64,000 bases of DNA from contig NZ_CP023667.1 of assembly GCF_002443155.1 (NCBI RefSeq), forward strand, positions 1,364,001 through 1,428,000. Reading direction: 5' to 3'. How positions within the stretch are numbered: the first letter of the stretch is position 1; each line of letters opens with the position of its first letter. The notes beneath the pieces are model-generated. The model saw only the letters and a list, made by a program, of their open reading frames with translations. It had not been told where the DNA came from and searched no databases. A program made the position numbers and the translations under genes. This DNA is from Alcaligenes faecalis (GTDB lineage Bacteria > Pseudomonadota > Gammaproteobacteria > Burkholderiales > Burkholderiaceae_B). Shown in pieces: positions 39,694 to 49,387 of this stretch.

Positions 39694-40608
39694 TTATTTA
39701 GCAGGGGCTGCTTTGGTTTTGAAAAGCCATTGTTGAGGTGGCCATTGAGCAAGAATCACCCCAGCCAGGGTCAGCAATCCACCGCTCACATGGTGTGCGC
39801 CCAGTTGTTCGCCCAGCAATGGGATGGCCAGCATGGCGGTCATGAAGGGCAGGATGTTCAGGAACAGGCTGCATCGGGCCGGGCCCAAGCGTGTGATGCC
39901 TTGGATCCAGCAGTAGGGCAGCAGGACGGAGGCCAGGATGCCTGCGTACAGGATCAGGGGGACTGTTTGCTCATTCAATTGAGTTTGTTCAGCCGGTAGC
40001 CAGAAGAAGACGGGCAGCAGGGTGATCAAGGCTCCCCAGGCTTGAAGATAGGTCGATTGCCAGGCTGGCACAGTGATATGCCATTTCTTCAAAAAGACGC
40101 TGTAAAAGGCGTAGCTTAATGCCGCTGTCAGCATCAGCAAGTCGCCAGAGCGGACTCCTTGGCTTAGCAGTTGCAGAGGATGGCCGCCGCTAATCAACCA
40201 GACTGTTCCAAACAAGGCCAGCAGGGCGCCGGGCAGCATGCCGCGAGGGCCAGAGCCTGGCAGCAGCAAACGTGTGGTCAACAGGGTTAGTAGGGGTGTC
40301 AGTGCGGTAATCACGGCCATATTGGTGGCGCTGGTACTGGCAGCTGCCCAGTAAGACAGGCATTGATAAAACGCCATGCTCAGAAATCCCAGAAACAGCA
40401 GTTTGGGCAGTTGGGGGCGGATCGAGTGCCAGTGTCGCCAGACAGGGCGAGCGGCAAACAGGCTCATGATGGCCAGCGCCAGCACGACTCGATAAAAACT
40501 CATGGCAGGTGCGGCGATCAGGCCGTGCGCCATTTTGGAAACAATTACATTGCCGGACCAGAGCAGCATGGTCACCAGCGGATAGGCGTAGTTGCGCATT
40601 GGAAGCAT
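39694..40608 (-). CDS. EamA/DMT-family membrane transporter
   Basis: A 304-aa DMT transporter with two EamA repeats (AYPLVTMLLWSGNVIVSKMAHGLI and GDLLMLTAALSYAFYSVFLKKW). ATG at 40608 and 40599 are both possible starts; no strong Shine-Dalgarno distinguishes them. It is divergently transcribed from an AraC regulator with only 76 bp between, which suggests that this regulator controls export by this pump. The substrate is unknown. Confidence 0.87.
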   Translation of the reverse strand: MLPMRNYAYPLVTMLLWSGNVIVSKMAHGLIAAPAMSFYRVVLALAIMSLFAARPVWRHWHSIRPQLPKLLFLGFLSMAFYQCLSYWAAASTSATNMAVITALTPLLTLLTTRLLLPGSGPRGMLPGALLALFGTVWLISGGHPLQLLSQGVRSGDLLMLTAALSYAFYSVFLKKWHITVPAWQSTYLQAWGALITLLPVFFWLPAEQTQLNEQTVPLILYAGILASVLLPYCWIQGITRLGPARCSLFLNILPFMTAMLAIPLLGEQLGAHHVSGGLLTLAGVILAQWPPQQWLFKTKAAPAK

Positions 40609-40684
40609 CCATCAATAAGGAAGACGTATGCTCGCTGTAGACCGGCTTGCCTGTCTTTCGCTAAACTGACTTGAATTAGCGCAA

Positions 40685-41491
40685 ATGGGACAGCTTGTGC
40701 TTGATCCTCTTATTCATATCCCTGTCGAGCTGGCCAAGATGCCCATTAGTGGTTTGGCGGCAGATTATCCGGACGGCCATCTTATTCAAGAGCACCAGCA
40801 TGTACGGGCGCAGTTTTTGTACGCCGTGCAAGGGGTGATGGTGATCGACGCCCAGGAAGGACGCTGGGTGGTGCCTCCCAGTCGTGGCGTTTGGCTGCAA
40901 CCGGGGCGACCTCATACGGTTCGCATGCGCGGACAGGTCAAAATGCGCACGATCTTTGTGGATGAGGATGCCGCTCCGGGCTTGCCAGCGCGTAACTGTG
41001 TGCTGGATGTCAGCCCTTTGCTACGAGAGCTGATTCTGGAGGCCAGTCGAATTCCTTTGGTGTATGCGCAAGACAGTCGTGATGGCCGCTTGATGCGCTT
41101 ATTGCTGGATGAATTGCGCGAGCTGCCTGTATTGCCGTTTCATCTGCCCTGGCCCGAAGAGCCGCGCTTGCTATTGGTGTGTCGACATCTGGAGGCCAGC
41201 CCTGATGATGATAGGGATGCAAATGCCTGGGCCAAGCAACTGGCCATGAGCGTCAAAACTTTCCATCGCCTGTTTCGTCGTCATACCGGCATCAGCTTTG
41301 GGCAATGGCGTCAATTCGCTCGCTTGCTGGGGTCTCTAGAAGGTTTGGCCGCCGGTGAGCCTGTCGTGCAAGTGGCTTTACAACATGGCTATGCCAGTCA
41401 AAGCGCATATGCCGCCGTGTTCCGGCGGCATTTTGGGGTCACTCCCAGAGAGTTTTATCGCTCTAAAGACAGCGCGGGCGACGCAGTTTAG
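40685..41491 (+). CDS. AraC-family regulator
   Basis: A 268-aa transcription regulator: an N-terminal cupin sensor (HQHVRAQFLYAVQGVMVIDAQEGRWVVPPSRGVWLQPGRPHTVRM) and a C-terminal double helix-turn-helix (WAKQLAMSVKTFHRLFRRHTGISFGQWRQFARLLGSLEGLAAGEPVVQVALQHGYASQSAYAAVFRRHFGVTPREFYRS). This layout is that of NimR-like regulators, which sit divergently beside efflux genes. Its partner here is the divergent EamA gene. The stop codon overlaps the convergent hydrolase gene by 4 bp. Confidence 0.92.
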   Translation: MGQLVLDPLIHIPVELAKMPISGLAADYPDGHLIQEHQHVRAQFLYAVQGVMVIDAQEGRWVVPPSRGVWLQPGRPHTVRMRGQVKMRTIFVDEDAAPGLPARNCVLDVSPLLRELILEASRIPLVYAQDSRDGRLMRLLLDELRELPVLPFHLPWPEEPRLLLVCRHLEASPDDDRDANAWAKQLAMSVKTFHRLFRRHTGISFGQWRQFARLLGSLEGLAAGEPVVQVALQHGYASQSAYAAVFRRHFGVTPREFYRSKDSAGDAV

Positions 41492-42378
41492 TCCGCTAGC
41501 TCCAGTAAAAGCCGGGCCAGCATGTCGGGGTGTGTCATCAACGCGCAGTGCCCACTTTCCAACTCTCGGAATTCCCAGTCTTTCTGCTGACGGGCCCATT
41601 CGCGCGAGGTATCCACCCCTCTGAACGTAGGCTGTGTGCAGGAGATATAGGAGCAAGGGCGGCCATTGCCGATGACGGGGTTCTGTAAGCGCAGGGAAGA
41701 GCGGTAGACGCTAAGCGGCTGTGGTGTCAGGCGGTTACCGACAAAGTGCAGATCTTCTGTGGCATGCAGGCCCAGTGCACTTAGTGGAGGAGGGGGGACG
41801 GCAGGAACGGCGCTTTTCCCGGCAGAGGTCACCATGCTGTCGACAATCTTTTCCGGCAGGGTGTCGAAGGTGCTGGTGCCGCTGGGCAGGATAAAGGCGT
41901 CCAGGTAGATCAGTTGTTGAATGCAGCGTGGCATGACGTCGGCGACTCCGCTAATGACCAGTCCTCCAAAGCTGTGGCCCACCAGAACCACGTTGGAGAG
42001 TTCCTCCCAACGTATCAAATTAGCGACATCATCTACAAAGGTGTTCAGGGTGATGTCCGCGCTAAGCAAGTGGCTGCGTTCGCCCAGGCCTGTCAGTGTG
42101 GGGGTATAGACTTTATGCCCCTTGGCCCGTAGCCGGGCAGCCAGTCTGGACCAGCACCAGCCACCGTGCCAAGCACCGTGAACCAACACAAAGGTCAGGC
42201 TGTCGGAGACTTCGTCCGTATCTTCCTGACATTCATAGGTAAAGCTGTGCGAGCGGGCACCGGAGGGGCCGGGAGCAGGGATGTAGCTGCCGCCGCCTTG
42301 TTGTTGCGCGGCCTGTGCAGGTCGGGATTCATGGTGTTCATTAAGCTCGCTCGGACGAGGGGTACGACTCGAAGACAT
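41488..42378 (-). CDS. Alpha/beta hydrolase, plant-esterase-like
   Basis: A 296-aa alpha/beta hydrolase. After about 60 low-complexity N-terminal residues rich in Ser, Pro and Gln comes FVLVHGAWHGGWCWSRLAARLRAKGHKVYTPTLTGLGERSHLL, then the nucleophile motif GHSFGGLVISG and the catalytic His in ELESGHCALMTHP. This pattern is that of the methylesterase/hydroxynitrile lyase-like group. ATG at 42378 is chosen because GGGAG stands 7 bases before it. The substrate is unknown. It ends tail-to-tail with the AraC gene. Confidence 0.86.
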   Translation of the reverse strand: MSSSRTPRPSELNEHHESRPAQAAQQQGGGSYIPAPGPSGARSHSFTYECQEDTDEVSDSLTFVLVHGAWHGGWCWSRLAARLRAKGHKVYTPTLTGLGERSHLLSADITLNTFVDDVANLIRWEELSNVVLVGHSFGGLVISGVADVMPRCIQQLIYLDAFILPSGTSTFDTLPEKIVDSMVTSAGKSAVPAVPPPPLSALGLHATEDLHFVGNRLTPQPLSVYRSSLRLQNPVIGNGRPCSYISCTQPTFRGVDTSREWARQQKDWEFRELESGHCALMTHPDMLARLLLELAD

Positions 42379-42539
42379 GCTGAAACTCCCAAAATGGCTG
42401 CATGTACTGTAGCTGCCTTGCCGCATGAATGCCAGTGATGCGGGACAATTTCGGCCTGGAGTATTTCAGCCACTCCCTAAGCGGCGCTACACAGCGTAAA
42501 ATAGATCCTTTACCGCTTTATTATTGGCTCGATACTTTC

Positions 42540-44126
42540 ATGCACCAGCGAATTCTGATTCTTGATTACGGCTCCCAGGTCACCCAGCTTATTGCGCGTC
42601 GCGTACGCGAAGCCGGTGCTTACTGTGAAATTCACCCCGGTGATGTCAGCGATGAATTCATCCGTTCCCAAGAAGGCCTGAAAGGGATCATTCTGTCGGG
42701 CAGCCACGCGTCGGTCTACGCTGAAGACGCTCTGCAAGTTCCCGCCGCTGCTTTTGACGCTGGCGTACCCGTTCTGGGCATTTGCTACGGCATGCAAGCC
42801 ATGGCCCGCCAACTGGGCGGTGTTACCGAAGGTTCGGACAAGCGCGAATTTGGCTACGCTGAAGTGCGCGCCCACGGCCACACCAAGTTGCTGGACGGTA
42901 TCCAGGATTTCGCTACGGCAGAAGGCCACGGCATGCTCAAAGTCTGGATGAGCCACGGCGATAAAGTCACCGCTTTGCCTCCCGGCTTCAAGCTGATGGC
43001 TTCCACGCCAACATGCCCCATAGCCGGTATGGCTGATGAAGATCGTGGCTTCTACGCGGTTCAGTTCCACCCCGAAGTCACCCACACTGTCCAAGGCGGC
43101 GCCTTGTTCGAGCGCTTTGTGCGCGACATCTGCGGCTGCGTGGGTGATTGGAACATGCCCGACTATGTGCAAGAGGCTATTGCCAATATCCGCGAACAAG
43201 TCGGCGACGAAGAGGTCATTCTGGCTCTGTCCGGTGGTGTGGATTCCTCGGTTGCTGCCGCTCTGATCCACCAGGCTATCGGCGAGAAGCTGACCTGCGT
43301 ATTCGTGGACCACGGCTTGCTGCGTCTGAATGAAGCCCAGCAAGTCATGAGCACCTTCGCTGACAATATGGGTTTGAAGATCATCCATATCGACGCATCC
43401 GACCGCTTCCTGGGCAAACTGGCCGGTGTGACCGACCCAGAAGCCAAGCGCAAGATCATCGGCCGCGAATTCGTGGAAATCTTCCAGGAAGAAGCCGCCA
43501 AGCTCAGCAACGCCCGCTGGTTGGCCCAAGGCACAATCTACCCGGACGTCATCGAATCCGCCGCTGCCAAATCCGGCAAAGCTACTGGCATCAAATCCCA
43601 CCACAACGTGGGCGGCCTGCCAGACACACTGAACCTGAAGCTGCTGGAACCCTTGCGTGAATTGTTCAAGGACGAAGTGCGCAAACTGGGCGTAGCCCTG
43701 GGCTTGCCACCAGCAATGGTCTACCGCCACCCCTTCCCAGGCCCAGGCTTGGGTGTCCGTATCCTGGGTGAAATCAAGCGCGAATACGCAGACTTGCTGC
43801 GCCAAGCTGATGCCATCTTCATCGAAGAACTGCGCAATACGGTTGACGAAGAAACCGGCAAGAACTGGTACGACCTGACCTCCCAGGCCTTCACCGTCTT
43901 CCTGCCTGTGAAGAGCGTAGGCGTGATGGGCGACGCTCGTACCTATGAGTACGTTGTTGCTATGCGCGCAGTGCAGACCACCGACTTCATGACGGCTGAC
44001 TGGGCTGAACTGCCATACTCGCTGCTCAAGCGTACCTCTGGCCGCATCATCAACGAAGTGCGCGGCATTAACCGTGTAACGTACGACGTCAGCAGCAAGC
44101 CGCCAGCGACGATTGAGTGGGAGTGA
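42540..44126 (+). CDS. guaA: GMP synthase (glutamine-hydrolysing)
   Basis: Converts XMP to GMP using glutamine and ATP. The 528-aa protein has a class I glutaminase domain ([15 protein letters not shown] with the nucleophile Cys; FHPEVTHT), the ATP-pyrophosphatase P-loop [16 protein letters not shown], and the dimerisation domain ([15 protein letters not shown], ending [19 protein letters not shown]). The ATG at 42540 starts the family-like [17 protein letters not shown]. The last codons and stop (GAGTGGGAGTGA) form one end of a direct repeat that bounds a genomic island; 3' ends of guaA are known island integration sites. Confidence 0.97.
   Translation: MHQRILILDYGSQVTQLIARRVREAGAYCEIHPGDVSDEFIRSQEGLKGIILSGSHASVYAEDALQVPAAAFDAGVPVLGICYGMQAMARQLGGVTEGSDKREFGYAEVRAHGHTKLLDGIQDFATAEGHGMLKVWMSHGDKVTALPPGFKLMASTPTCPIAGMADEDRGFYAVQFHPEVTHTVQGGALFERFVRDICGCVGDWNMPDYVQEAIANIREQVGDEEVILALSGGVDSSVAAALIHQAIGEKLTCVFVDHGLLRLNEAQQVMSTFADNMGLKIIHIDASDRFLGKLAGVTDPEAKRKIIGREFVEIFQEEAAKLSNARWLAQGTIYPDVIESAAAKSGKATGIKSHHNVGGLPDTLNLKLLEPLRELFKDEVRKLGVALGLPPAMVYRHPFPGPGLGVRILGEIKREYADLLRQADAIFIEELRNTVDEETGKNWYDLTSQAFTVFLPVKSVGVMGDARTYEYVVAMRAVQTTDFMTADWAELPYSLLKRTSGRIINEVRGINRVTYDVSSKPPATIEWE
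44114..44126 (+). repeat. left direct repeat of guaA island (att-like)
   Basis: TGAGTGGGAGTGA at the guaA 3' end recurs exactly at 49680-49692. The copy includes the guaA stop codon, so integration there leaves the gene intact. Confidence 0.75.
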
Positions 44127-44384
44127 GGGTGCTTTATAAGTTATTGATTTAGTTGTAAAAATAAAATTTCAATAACTACGTCTACCTCATCATCAATGGT
44201 GTTTTCATGACAAGCTTAGGATTTGCCATGAAAAAATTGCCGATACCATGGCTAGATGAATGACGCTGGCATGGTATCGGGGAAGAGTATCGGCCATTCC
44301 TGACAAGACATGGGGTGTTCTTGAGTTTTTATGGCATCAAGATCGCACCCCGTCTCGCCCCGCACCATAGGGACATATCGTGCA
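44127..44384. other. non-coding left end of the island
   Basis: No gene. AT-rich sequence is followed by an 11-bp inverted repeat CCGATACCATG (44240-44250) / CATGGTATCGG (44270-44280) and a further half copy GTATCGG at about 44288. These could be recombinase arm or regulatory sites, or a weak terminator; nothing else is recognised. Confidence 0.45.
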
Positions 44385-47300
44385 TCACCTTGCGTTCCAT
44401 CGTCGCTTCAGAGAAACCAGCCTATCGTCGCTATTTAGTGCGCTGCTTGCCTCTCCAATTTGTTTCAACATCCCTTCCATGCCATAGGGCCATGCCAGCG
44501 CGTTGTCTGGTAGAACGGCATGAAGTAGCGCCAGCGCCTGTTCTGGGTACCGGCTTACTATGTTGTCTCCGGATCGACGAAGCTCTGGCAGCATCAAATG
44601 GTCACGCTCGATTTTGCCCAAGAGCGGCAAAATCAATGCGGTTATGGTCGGAAATTCATCGCCGCTGGAGAAAGCCAATTCGCAAAGGCGGGCCGACGTG
44701 TTGGGTGATCTGGCTGACAGTTGGCGCGGCCAAATCTGCAGCAGTTCGGAAAGCTGTCCTCCCCATCGCCCGTGTGAGTTTTCGTTCTTCTCGTCAGACC
44801 ATCGTTGAGCCTGCCATAGTACTCGTGAACGAAACTCGTCATCGACCGTCAAAAGTAAGCTACGCATCTCATCATTGGAGATACAGCGCTCGCCGGTGAC
44901 GTTGTCGACAGTTCCCCACCCCGCAAGGATCATACCTGCGATGATTTCACCATATGAGCGGCGCGATGGGAGAGGATTAGCGGCGAACTCCAGCATGTCG
45001 TTTTTCAACCGCATATAGAGCTCTCGATTTGGAATACTAGCCCCCCATAAGAAGCCCGACCATGCTGCGTCGCGGTCGTCCGTGTCGTTACCTTGAAGCG
45101 CAGGCAACAAATATTGTTCTGTCCATTTCGGATCGACAGCGAAAAACCAGTTGAGGTTGTGAAACAAGATCACAATCGCATGTCTGCGCAAGTCGTTTGG
45201 AAGCGCCAACAGGGCCTCAGCGTGAATAAGCCATTCGGAAGGAAAGCCTTGATTTCGATTGAGATTATCCTTGCGGGGATCGTTAAAAAGCGCCTGCGCG
45301 ATCTTACCCGTAGGAGAATTAATCGCTTCCATCGTCCAGTCTGGTTCCTTCGAACCTCGAACAATACCCGAACGTCCTTCGTTCGGCGATTCACGGAGGA
45401 CGCCAGCCAGCTTCCTCAAAATGCGGTCGAAAACAGGAAGGCAGTCTTTGTTTAGTTTCGCACTAGCATCTTGCAGCCAGTCGGTCGCAGGGCGGAGGAT
45501 CGTTGCAAGCTGCGCATTTGGATAACGAGCTAGTCGTTCGGCAATCAACCAGGCTAATCTTGCCTTGTCATTCTTCCGTGCCTCTGAATTAAGGAACCGT
45601 TGCCATGCCCAATTTGGGAAACTCCCTCGTTTAGCTGCATAGGTCAATGCAGCAAAAGCGCGCGCAGGGCGTTGAGCAGCGAGGCCGGAAAAAGGATCGT
45701 TCTCGACGAGAAAATCGTCTGCTCGACCGCTACGTTCCTTAGCTCGCGGCAGTACTAGTGACAGGGGCGTTTCCGCTAGTTCCTCATGACTGGTATTAGT
45801 CCTCACCCATCCAGTCCGACCTTCCAACGATTCAGCAGCCTTCCCGCCATAATCCTCTTTCCAGTCGGGTACAGCAGCACGGAGCAGCTTCGCTTGTCTA
45901 CGGGTGCTGGCTGAAAGCTTGCATTCTGAGTTTTGAAGCCACTGAATGCGATTTAGAATCGACCAAGCTCGTCTGCTATCGAAGGCTGCAATCTTCTCGC
46001 GCCGCCATCGCTTTGGGCCTATCACCAGCTTTTCTTCGATTAGTTTGCGAGACTTACCGCTGAGTTTCTTCCATCGATTCGCGAGGACCAACAAAAGATC
46101 TCGTTGATGATAGCTATTCCAGAATGCGTCATCGCTCAAAGACGCTATAAATTTCCCGAAGTCATCATCTGAGACGACGCTTCGCTTTCCTGATGCCCAT
46201 ATTCGCAATCGTGCGAAGATGGTGTCATCGTCCGTAGGCCACGACAAATACTCGCGCTTAGCGGCTGCTCTATTGATTTTGCTCAGTTGCGAGAAAAGTT
46301 CGGCAAATCGGATAACTGCGGCCGAAAGCCCGTGCGTTCGATGATAGTCGGCACCTTCGATACTGTCCTGAACTATCGGGCTTATATTGTTAAGGCCGTA
46401 ACCTCCTATTTCGTGCTCAAGTGCAAGGGCCAGCTCAAGATTCTGTCGCAGGACTCTAACGACAATTGCACACCACTTGTCCGGTACCGTAACTGCTTCA
46501 TGCGTTTCAGGATATTTGACGTCCATCCGCAACAAGCGAGCACCGTTCTCTCTATCTGGCACCAGTGCAGGCGGCTTTGGGCCACCCCAGAAATCCGGCT
46601 CCGCAGAAAGACGAGGTCGAAGCACCTCCTCAAGTCGCCGAGTGACAGCGCTACTCCATCCGTCGGTCTTAATGACGGTTTGCAACGCGTACCAATCTCT
46701 GTGGGAGTCTTCGACGTAGTTCCAAGCTTCAAAAAGCGACCGCCAAGCGTTGCGAATGTCCTTGTGGATGGGGCGATTGCTTCGCTCTAGCTCCCATGAA
46801 ATGTGTTCTTGAATGCTCGGATTAAGTGACAGCTGATGAGCCGCCCACCACACAGCGGCAGGTTGGTCGCAGACCTTTGCTAACCATACTCCCAGTTGAG
46901 CTATCCGTGGGACAAGACGTGGGGAATGGTTAGCCCAATGCCCGCGAAACCCGGCAAGATTTTCATCGCGGATTGAGGATCGATCAAGGCGATTAAGTTC
47001 GAAAGCGTCCCACGCATTGGTTGGAGCCTCGCGCTTAGCATAATGATCTTCAGGATCAGGTTTGCTGGGCGTGGTGTCTGAATCGAGGCCATATAGATCG
47101 AACGGATCAACATAGGGTCCTTTGTGGCCCAATGAGCCCGAACTGCCCGGCTTTGCAAATCGGCGATACTTGTCGAACACACAAAGCCATTCAGCAGGCG
47201 GAAGAACTTCGCCGACGCAGAACTTCTTCACACCTTCATACGTGGAAATGATATGTGCCACTTGACCCCGCTCATGCGGCTGAACTGCAGCTGGCCCTTT

Positions 47301-48221
47301 CTTGGATGCGTCAATAACCTTTGCATACCAATCATGAGGATCACGAGCACGCTCTGCCCAAGCTTCAAGGGATTGCCATAAAGCAGCGTGTTCGTTATCA
47401 GGGCTATAGGGAATAGCTTCAACACCTTTGTGCTGCCATCGTGCAGTAGCGCCATCGTAGTCACCGGACTGAAAAGCATAAGCGTTCTCAAGCTTGCCTG
47501 AAGCTTTTCGTAATGCTTCAAGGAGATATTGAACGGGCGGATCGTCAGCCGTATACCCAACGAATACAACGACATACTTGTTGAGTATTTCACGAATGAA
47601 TGTTGTTGCCCATCCGTCCGATAGATATGCACGACCAAATTCGGAGCTTGAGAGAACAAATCCGTCACCCTCAGCGCCGGTATAATTCGGCGTGGATTGG
47701 CCATGAAGATACACTACTCCATTGATCTCATTTTGGTGTAAAGGGTTTGGTAGCCTCGGCGGTTGCCATGTTGGAAGTTTTCTACCGCAGTCGTCAAACA
47801 ATCTGTCGAAGTTCGTCGTGACCAATTGAACAGCGCCCTCTGGCGTGGTCGCTAAGTCGAGCAAAATTCTATGTGCAGTGAGATCACATCCCGCTGACGG
47901 CTTCAACGCAGATGCTACCGCCTCCTCAATGTCACGCGAGGCAAAGTCTCTCTCCAGAAGTCCGAAGACACGGTCAGCCGATATAACGCCGGGAACGCCA
48001 ACGCGTCGGTCAATTTCCTGAGCTTCTTGGATAAGTTTATAGGCTGGACTGTTTTGATCAACGCCAAGCTTGGAAACTACCTTACGAGCTAAGCCAAAGA
48101 AATCAGGGAGTTTTGCGCGCGCTCTTGATACTCCCGCACCACAGAAGAAAATTACGCGGCCCTGATCTCTGGCCAGGAGGAGGTCATCGGGGATTGATGG
48201 TCCGTCAGCTAAGAATCGCAA
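44385..48221 (-). CDS. Large SIR2-like protein, probable phage-defence NADase
   Basis: A 1278-aa protein with an N-terminal SIR2-like domain (about 1-290): GAGVS at 28-32 binds NAD, TTNFD at 135-139 holds Asn137, LHG holds His173, and GYTADDPPV lies at 222-230. These are the NAD-cleaving positions in defence sirtuins such as DSR2. The remaining thousand residues look alpha-helical and are not recognised with certainty; they may be the DUF4020-type region that accompanies SIR2-like domains. No membrane segments. The start is TTG at 48221 with GGAG upstream. It follows a PIN/HTH toxin-antitoxin pair by 96 bp inside the guaA island. Defence by NAD depletion is inferred. Confidence 0.8.
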   Translation of the reverse strand: MRFLADGPSIPDDLLLARDQGRVIFFCGAGVSRARAKLPDFFGLARKVVSKLGVDQNSPAYKLIQEAQEIDRRVGVPGVISADRVFGLLERDFASRDIEEAVASALKPSAGCDLTAHRILLDLATTPEGAVQLVTTNFDRLFDDCGRKLPTWQPPRLPNPLHQNEINGVVYLHGQSTPNYTGAEGDGFVLSSSEFGRAYLSDGWATTFIREILNKYVVVFVGYTADDPPVQYLLEALRKASGKLENAYAFQSGDYDGATARWQHKGVEAIPYSPDNEHAALWQSLEAWAERARDPHDWYAKVIDASKKGPAAVQPHERGQVAHIISTYEGVKKFCVGEVLPPAEWLCVFDKYRRFAKPGSSGSLGHKGPYVDPFDLYGLDSDTTPSKPDPEDHYAKREAPTNAWDAFELNRLDRSSIRDENLAGFRGHWANHSPRLVPRIAQLGVWLAKVCDQPAAVWWAAHQLSLNPSIQEHISWELERSNRPIHKDIRNAWRSLFEAWNYVEDSHRDWYALQTVIKTDGWSSAVTRRLEEVLRPRLSAEPDFWGGPKPPALVPDRENGARLLRMDVKYPETHEAVTVPDKWCAIVVRVLRQNLELALALEHEIGGYGLNNISPIVQDSIEGADYHRTHGLSAAVIRFAELFSQLSKINRAAAKREYLSWPTDDDTIFARLRIWASGKRSVVSDDDFGKFIASLSDDAFWNSYHQRDLLLVLANRWKKLSGKSRKLIEEKLVIGPKRWRREKIAAFDSRRAWSILNRIQWLQNSECKLSASTRRQAKLLRAAVPDWKEDYGGKAAESLEGRTGWVRTNTSHEELAETPLSLVLPRAKERSGRADDFLVENDPFSGLAAQRPARAFAALTYAAKRGSFPNWAWQRFLNSEARKNDKARLAWLIAERLARYPNAQLATILRPATDWLQDASAKLNKDCLPVFDRILRKLAGVLRESPNEGRSGIVRGSKEPDWTMEAINSPTGKIAQALFNDPRKDNLNRNQGFPSEWLIHAEALLALPNDLRRHAIVILFHNLNWFFAVDPKWTEQYLLPALQGNDTDDRDAAWSGFLWGASIPNRELYMRLKNDMLEFAANPLPSRRSYGEIIAGMILAGWGTVDNVTGERCISNDEMRSLLLTVDDEFRSRVLWQAQRWSDEKNENSHGRWGGQLSELLQIWPRQLSARSPNTSARLCELAFSSGDEFPTITALILPLLGKIERDHLMLPELRRSGDNIVSRYPEQALALLHAVLPDNALAWPYGMEGMLKQIGEASSALNSDDRLVSLKRRWNAR

Positions 48222-48317
48222 ATTCTAGTCTCCATTGTTTATCTTAGACTACTAAAGTCTGGCGTTCCTCCAACTTCTCCGCTGGCTACTAAGCACAGCA
48301 TCAAAGCTCGCGTTGCT

Positions 48318-48923
48318 TCAGTGATACTGCTGTTCAGAATGGTGCTCGATTAGAGAATGGAGCGATAGGTCGTTAAGTTTTTGATCATCTGAACTAGTCC
48401 TTGCCGGAATAGGATCTCCAGATTGGTCGACATCGATAGGTGGATTCTTGAGTTGTGCTCGCTGGCGTTGCGCGGCGGCTACCACCGCTGCGGCATCAAG
48501 ATCGAATAGATTCTCCACAAATTCGTCGGGATGTTGAGACTCTACTCCGTAGGAAGCGAGCACGTCCGCAGGAAAATCCCGTTGATTGAAAGTCACGATC
48601 ACACTGGCACCGCAGCGGATGGCCACAGCCAGGACATGGCGGTCTTCGGGATCGGGTAGTATGAGTCCCGCAACGAGCTCTTCATCCCCATCCACCAACC
48701 CATCGGATATAGCGCGATCCATCAGGTCTGAAGTGCGATCCAGTTGCGCACCTGTTAGATCGGGCCTGTTGAGTAGTAAATGGTGTTCCCACTCCTCATG
48801 AATGTCGTGACTCCAGCGGGCACGAAACCGTCCCGACAACCCTAGCCACATTAGAAAGTCGCGCAGATGTGCGGGATAGAGAACGCAGGCGTCAAAGATG
48901 GCAGTGAACGGGGAGTGCCTCAT
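48318..48923 (-). CDS. PIN-domain toxin
   Basis: A 201-aa PIN-fold protein, probably an RNase toxin. Acidic metal-binding positions are visible at Asp11 (AIFDACVLYP), in HEEWEHHL, in LPDPEDRHVLAVAI and in TFNQRDFP. A tail of about 60 residues follows the PIN fold. It overlaps the upstream HTH gene by ATGA, the usual arrangement of antitoxin then toxin. The RNA target cannot be predicted. It may form one operon with the SIR2-like gene 96 bp downstream. Confidence 0.85.
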   Translation of the reverse strand: MRHSPFTAIFDACVLYPAHLRDFLMWLGLSGRFRARWSHDIHEEWEHHLLLNRPDLTGAQLDRTSDLMDRAISDGLVDGDEELVAGLILPDPEDRHVLAVAIRCGASVIVTFNQRDFPADVLASYGVESQHPDEFVENLFDLDAAAVVAAAQRQRAQLKNPPIDVDQSGDPIPARTSSDDQKLNDLSLHSLIEHHSEQQYH

Positions 48924-49387
48924 TCGTACCCCATACCTGATTCCTGAGCTTGGCGGGCGAGTTCGGTCATGGTCTCCTCGTTAGCTCGGTCACGCGCATC
49001 CTTGTACTGCATCAGGTCCGCGAACCGCACTCGGCGGTGTTTCCCCGTTCGATGGAATGGCAGGACACCGTCCTCCAATAGCTTGACCAAGTGAGGGCGA
49101 GAGATGTTGATCATGTCTGCGGCTTCCTGGGTCGTCAGCTCCGCATGGATGGGAACGACTTTTACGGCATTGCCATCGGCCAACTCGGCCAGGATATCGA
49201 CGAGCAAACGCAGCGCGGAGGTAGGCAACTCCACCTGATGGGCCTGGTTCCGTTCATCGAAGATCTGGATGTGTTGTGTTTCGAAGCTCGTTGCCAGGTA
49301 GGCCGCCAAGGCGCGATGACCTTGCATAGCTGCCTGAGCCTCCCGTTCGGCGGGCAGCGTCATCTTGGTTGAGGTGATAGTGGTCAT
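48920..49387 (-). CDS. Excisionase-type HTH antitoxin
   Basis: A 155-aa protein with a MerR/excisionase-type winged helix at about 83-130 (LTTQEAADMINISRPHLVKLLEDGVLPFHRTGKHRRVRFADLMQYK). Proteins of this kind are paired with PIN-domain toxins in toxin-antitoxin modules, where they bind toxin and operator. It overlaps the PIN gene by 4 bp. AGGA precedes ATG 49387, and a 9-bp direct repeat lies upstream as a possible operator. A role in island excision is possible but less likely given the tight toxin coupling. Confidence 0.85.
   Translation of the reverse strand: MTTITSTKMTLPAEREAQAAMQGHRALAAYLATSFETQHIQIFDERNQAHQVELPTSALRLLVDILAELADGNAVKVVPIHAELTTQEAADMINISRPHLVKLLEDGVLPFHRTGKHRRVRFADLMQYKDARDRANEETMTELARQAQESGMGYE

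Noticed and set aside
44315..44899. 194-codon plus-strand frame inside the SIR2-like gene
   Set aside because: Antisense to the C-terminal part of the large protein; no domain recognised.
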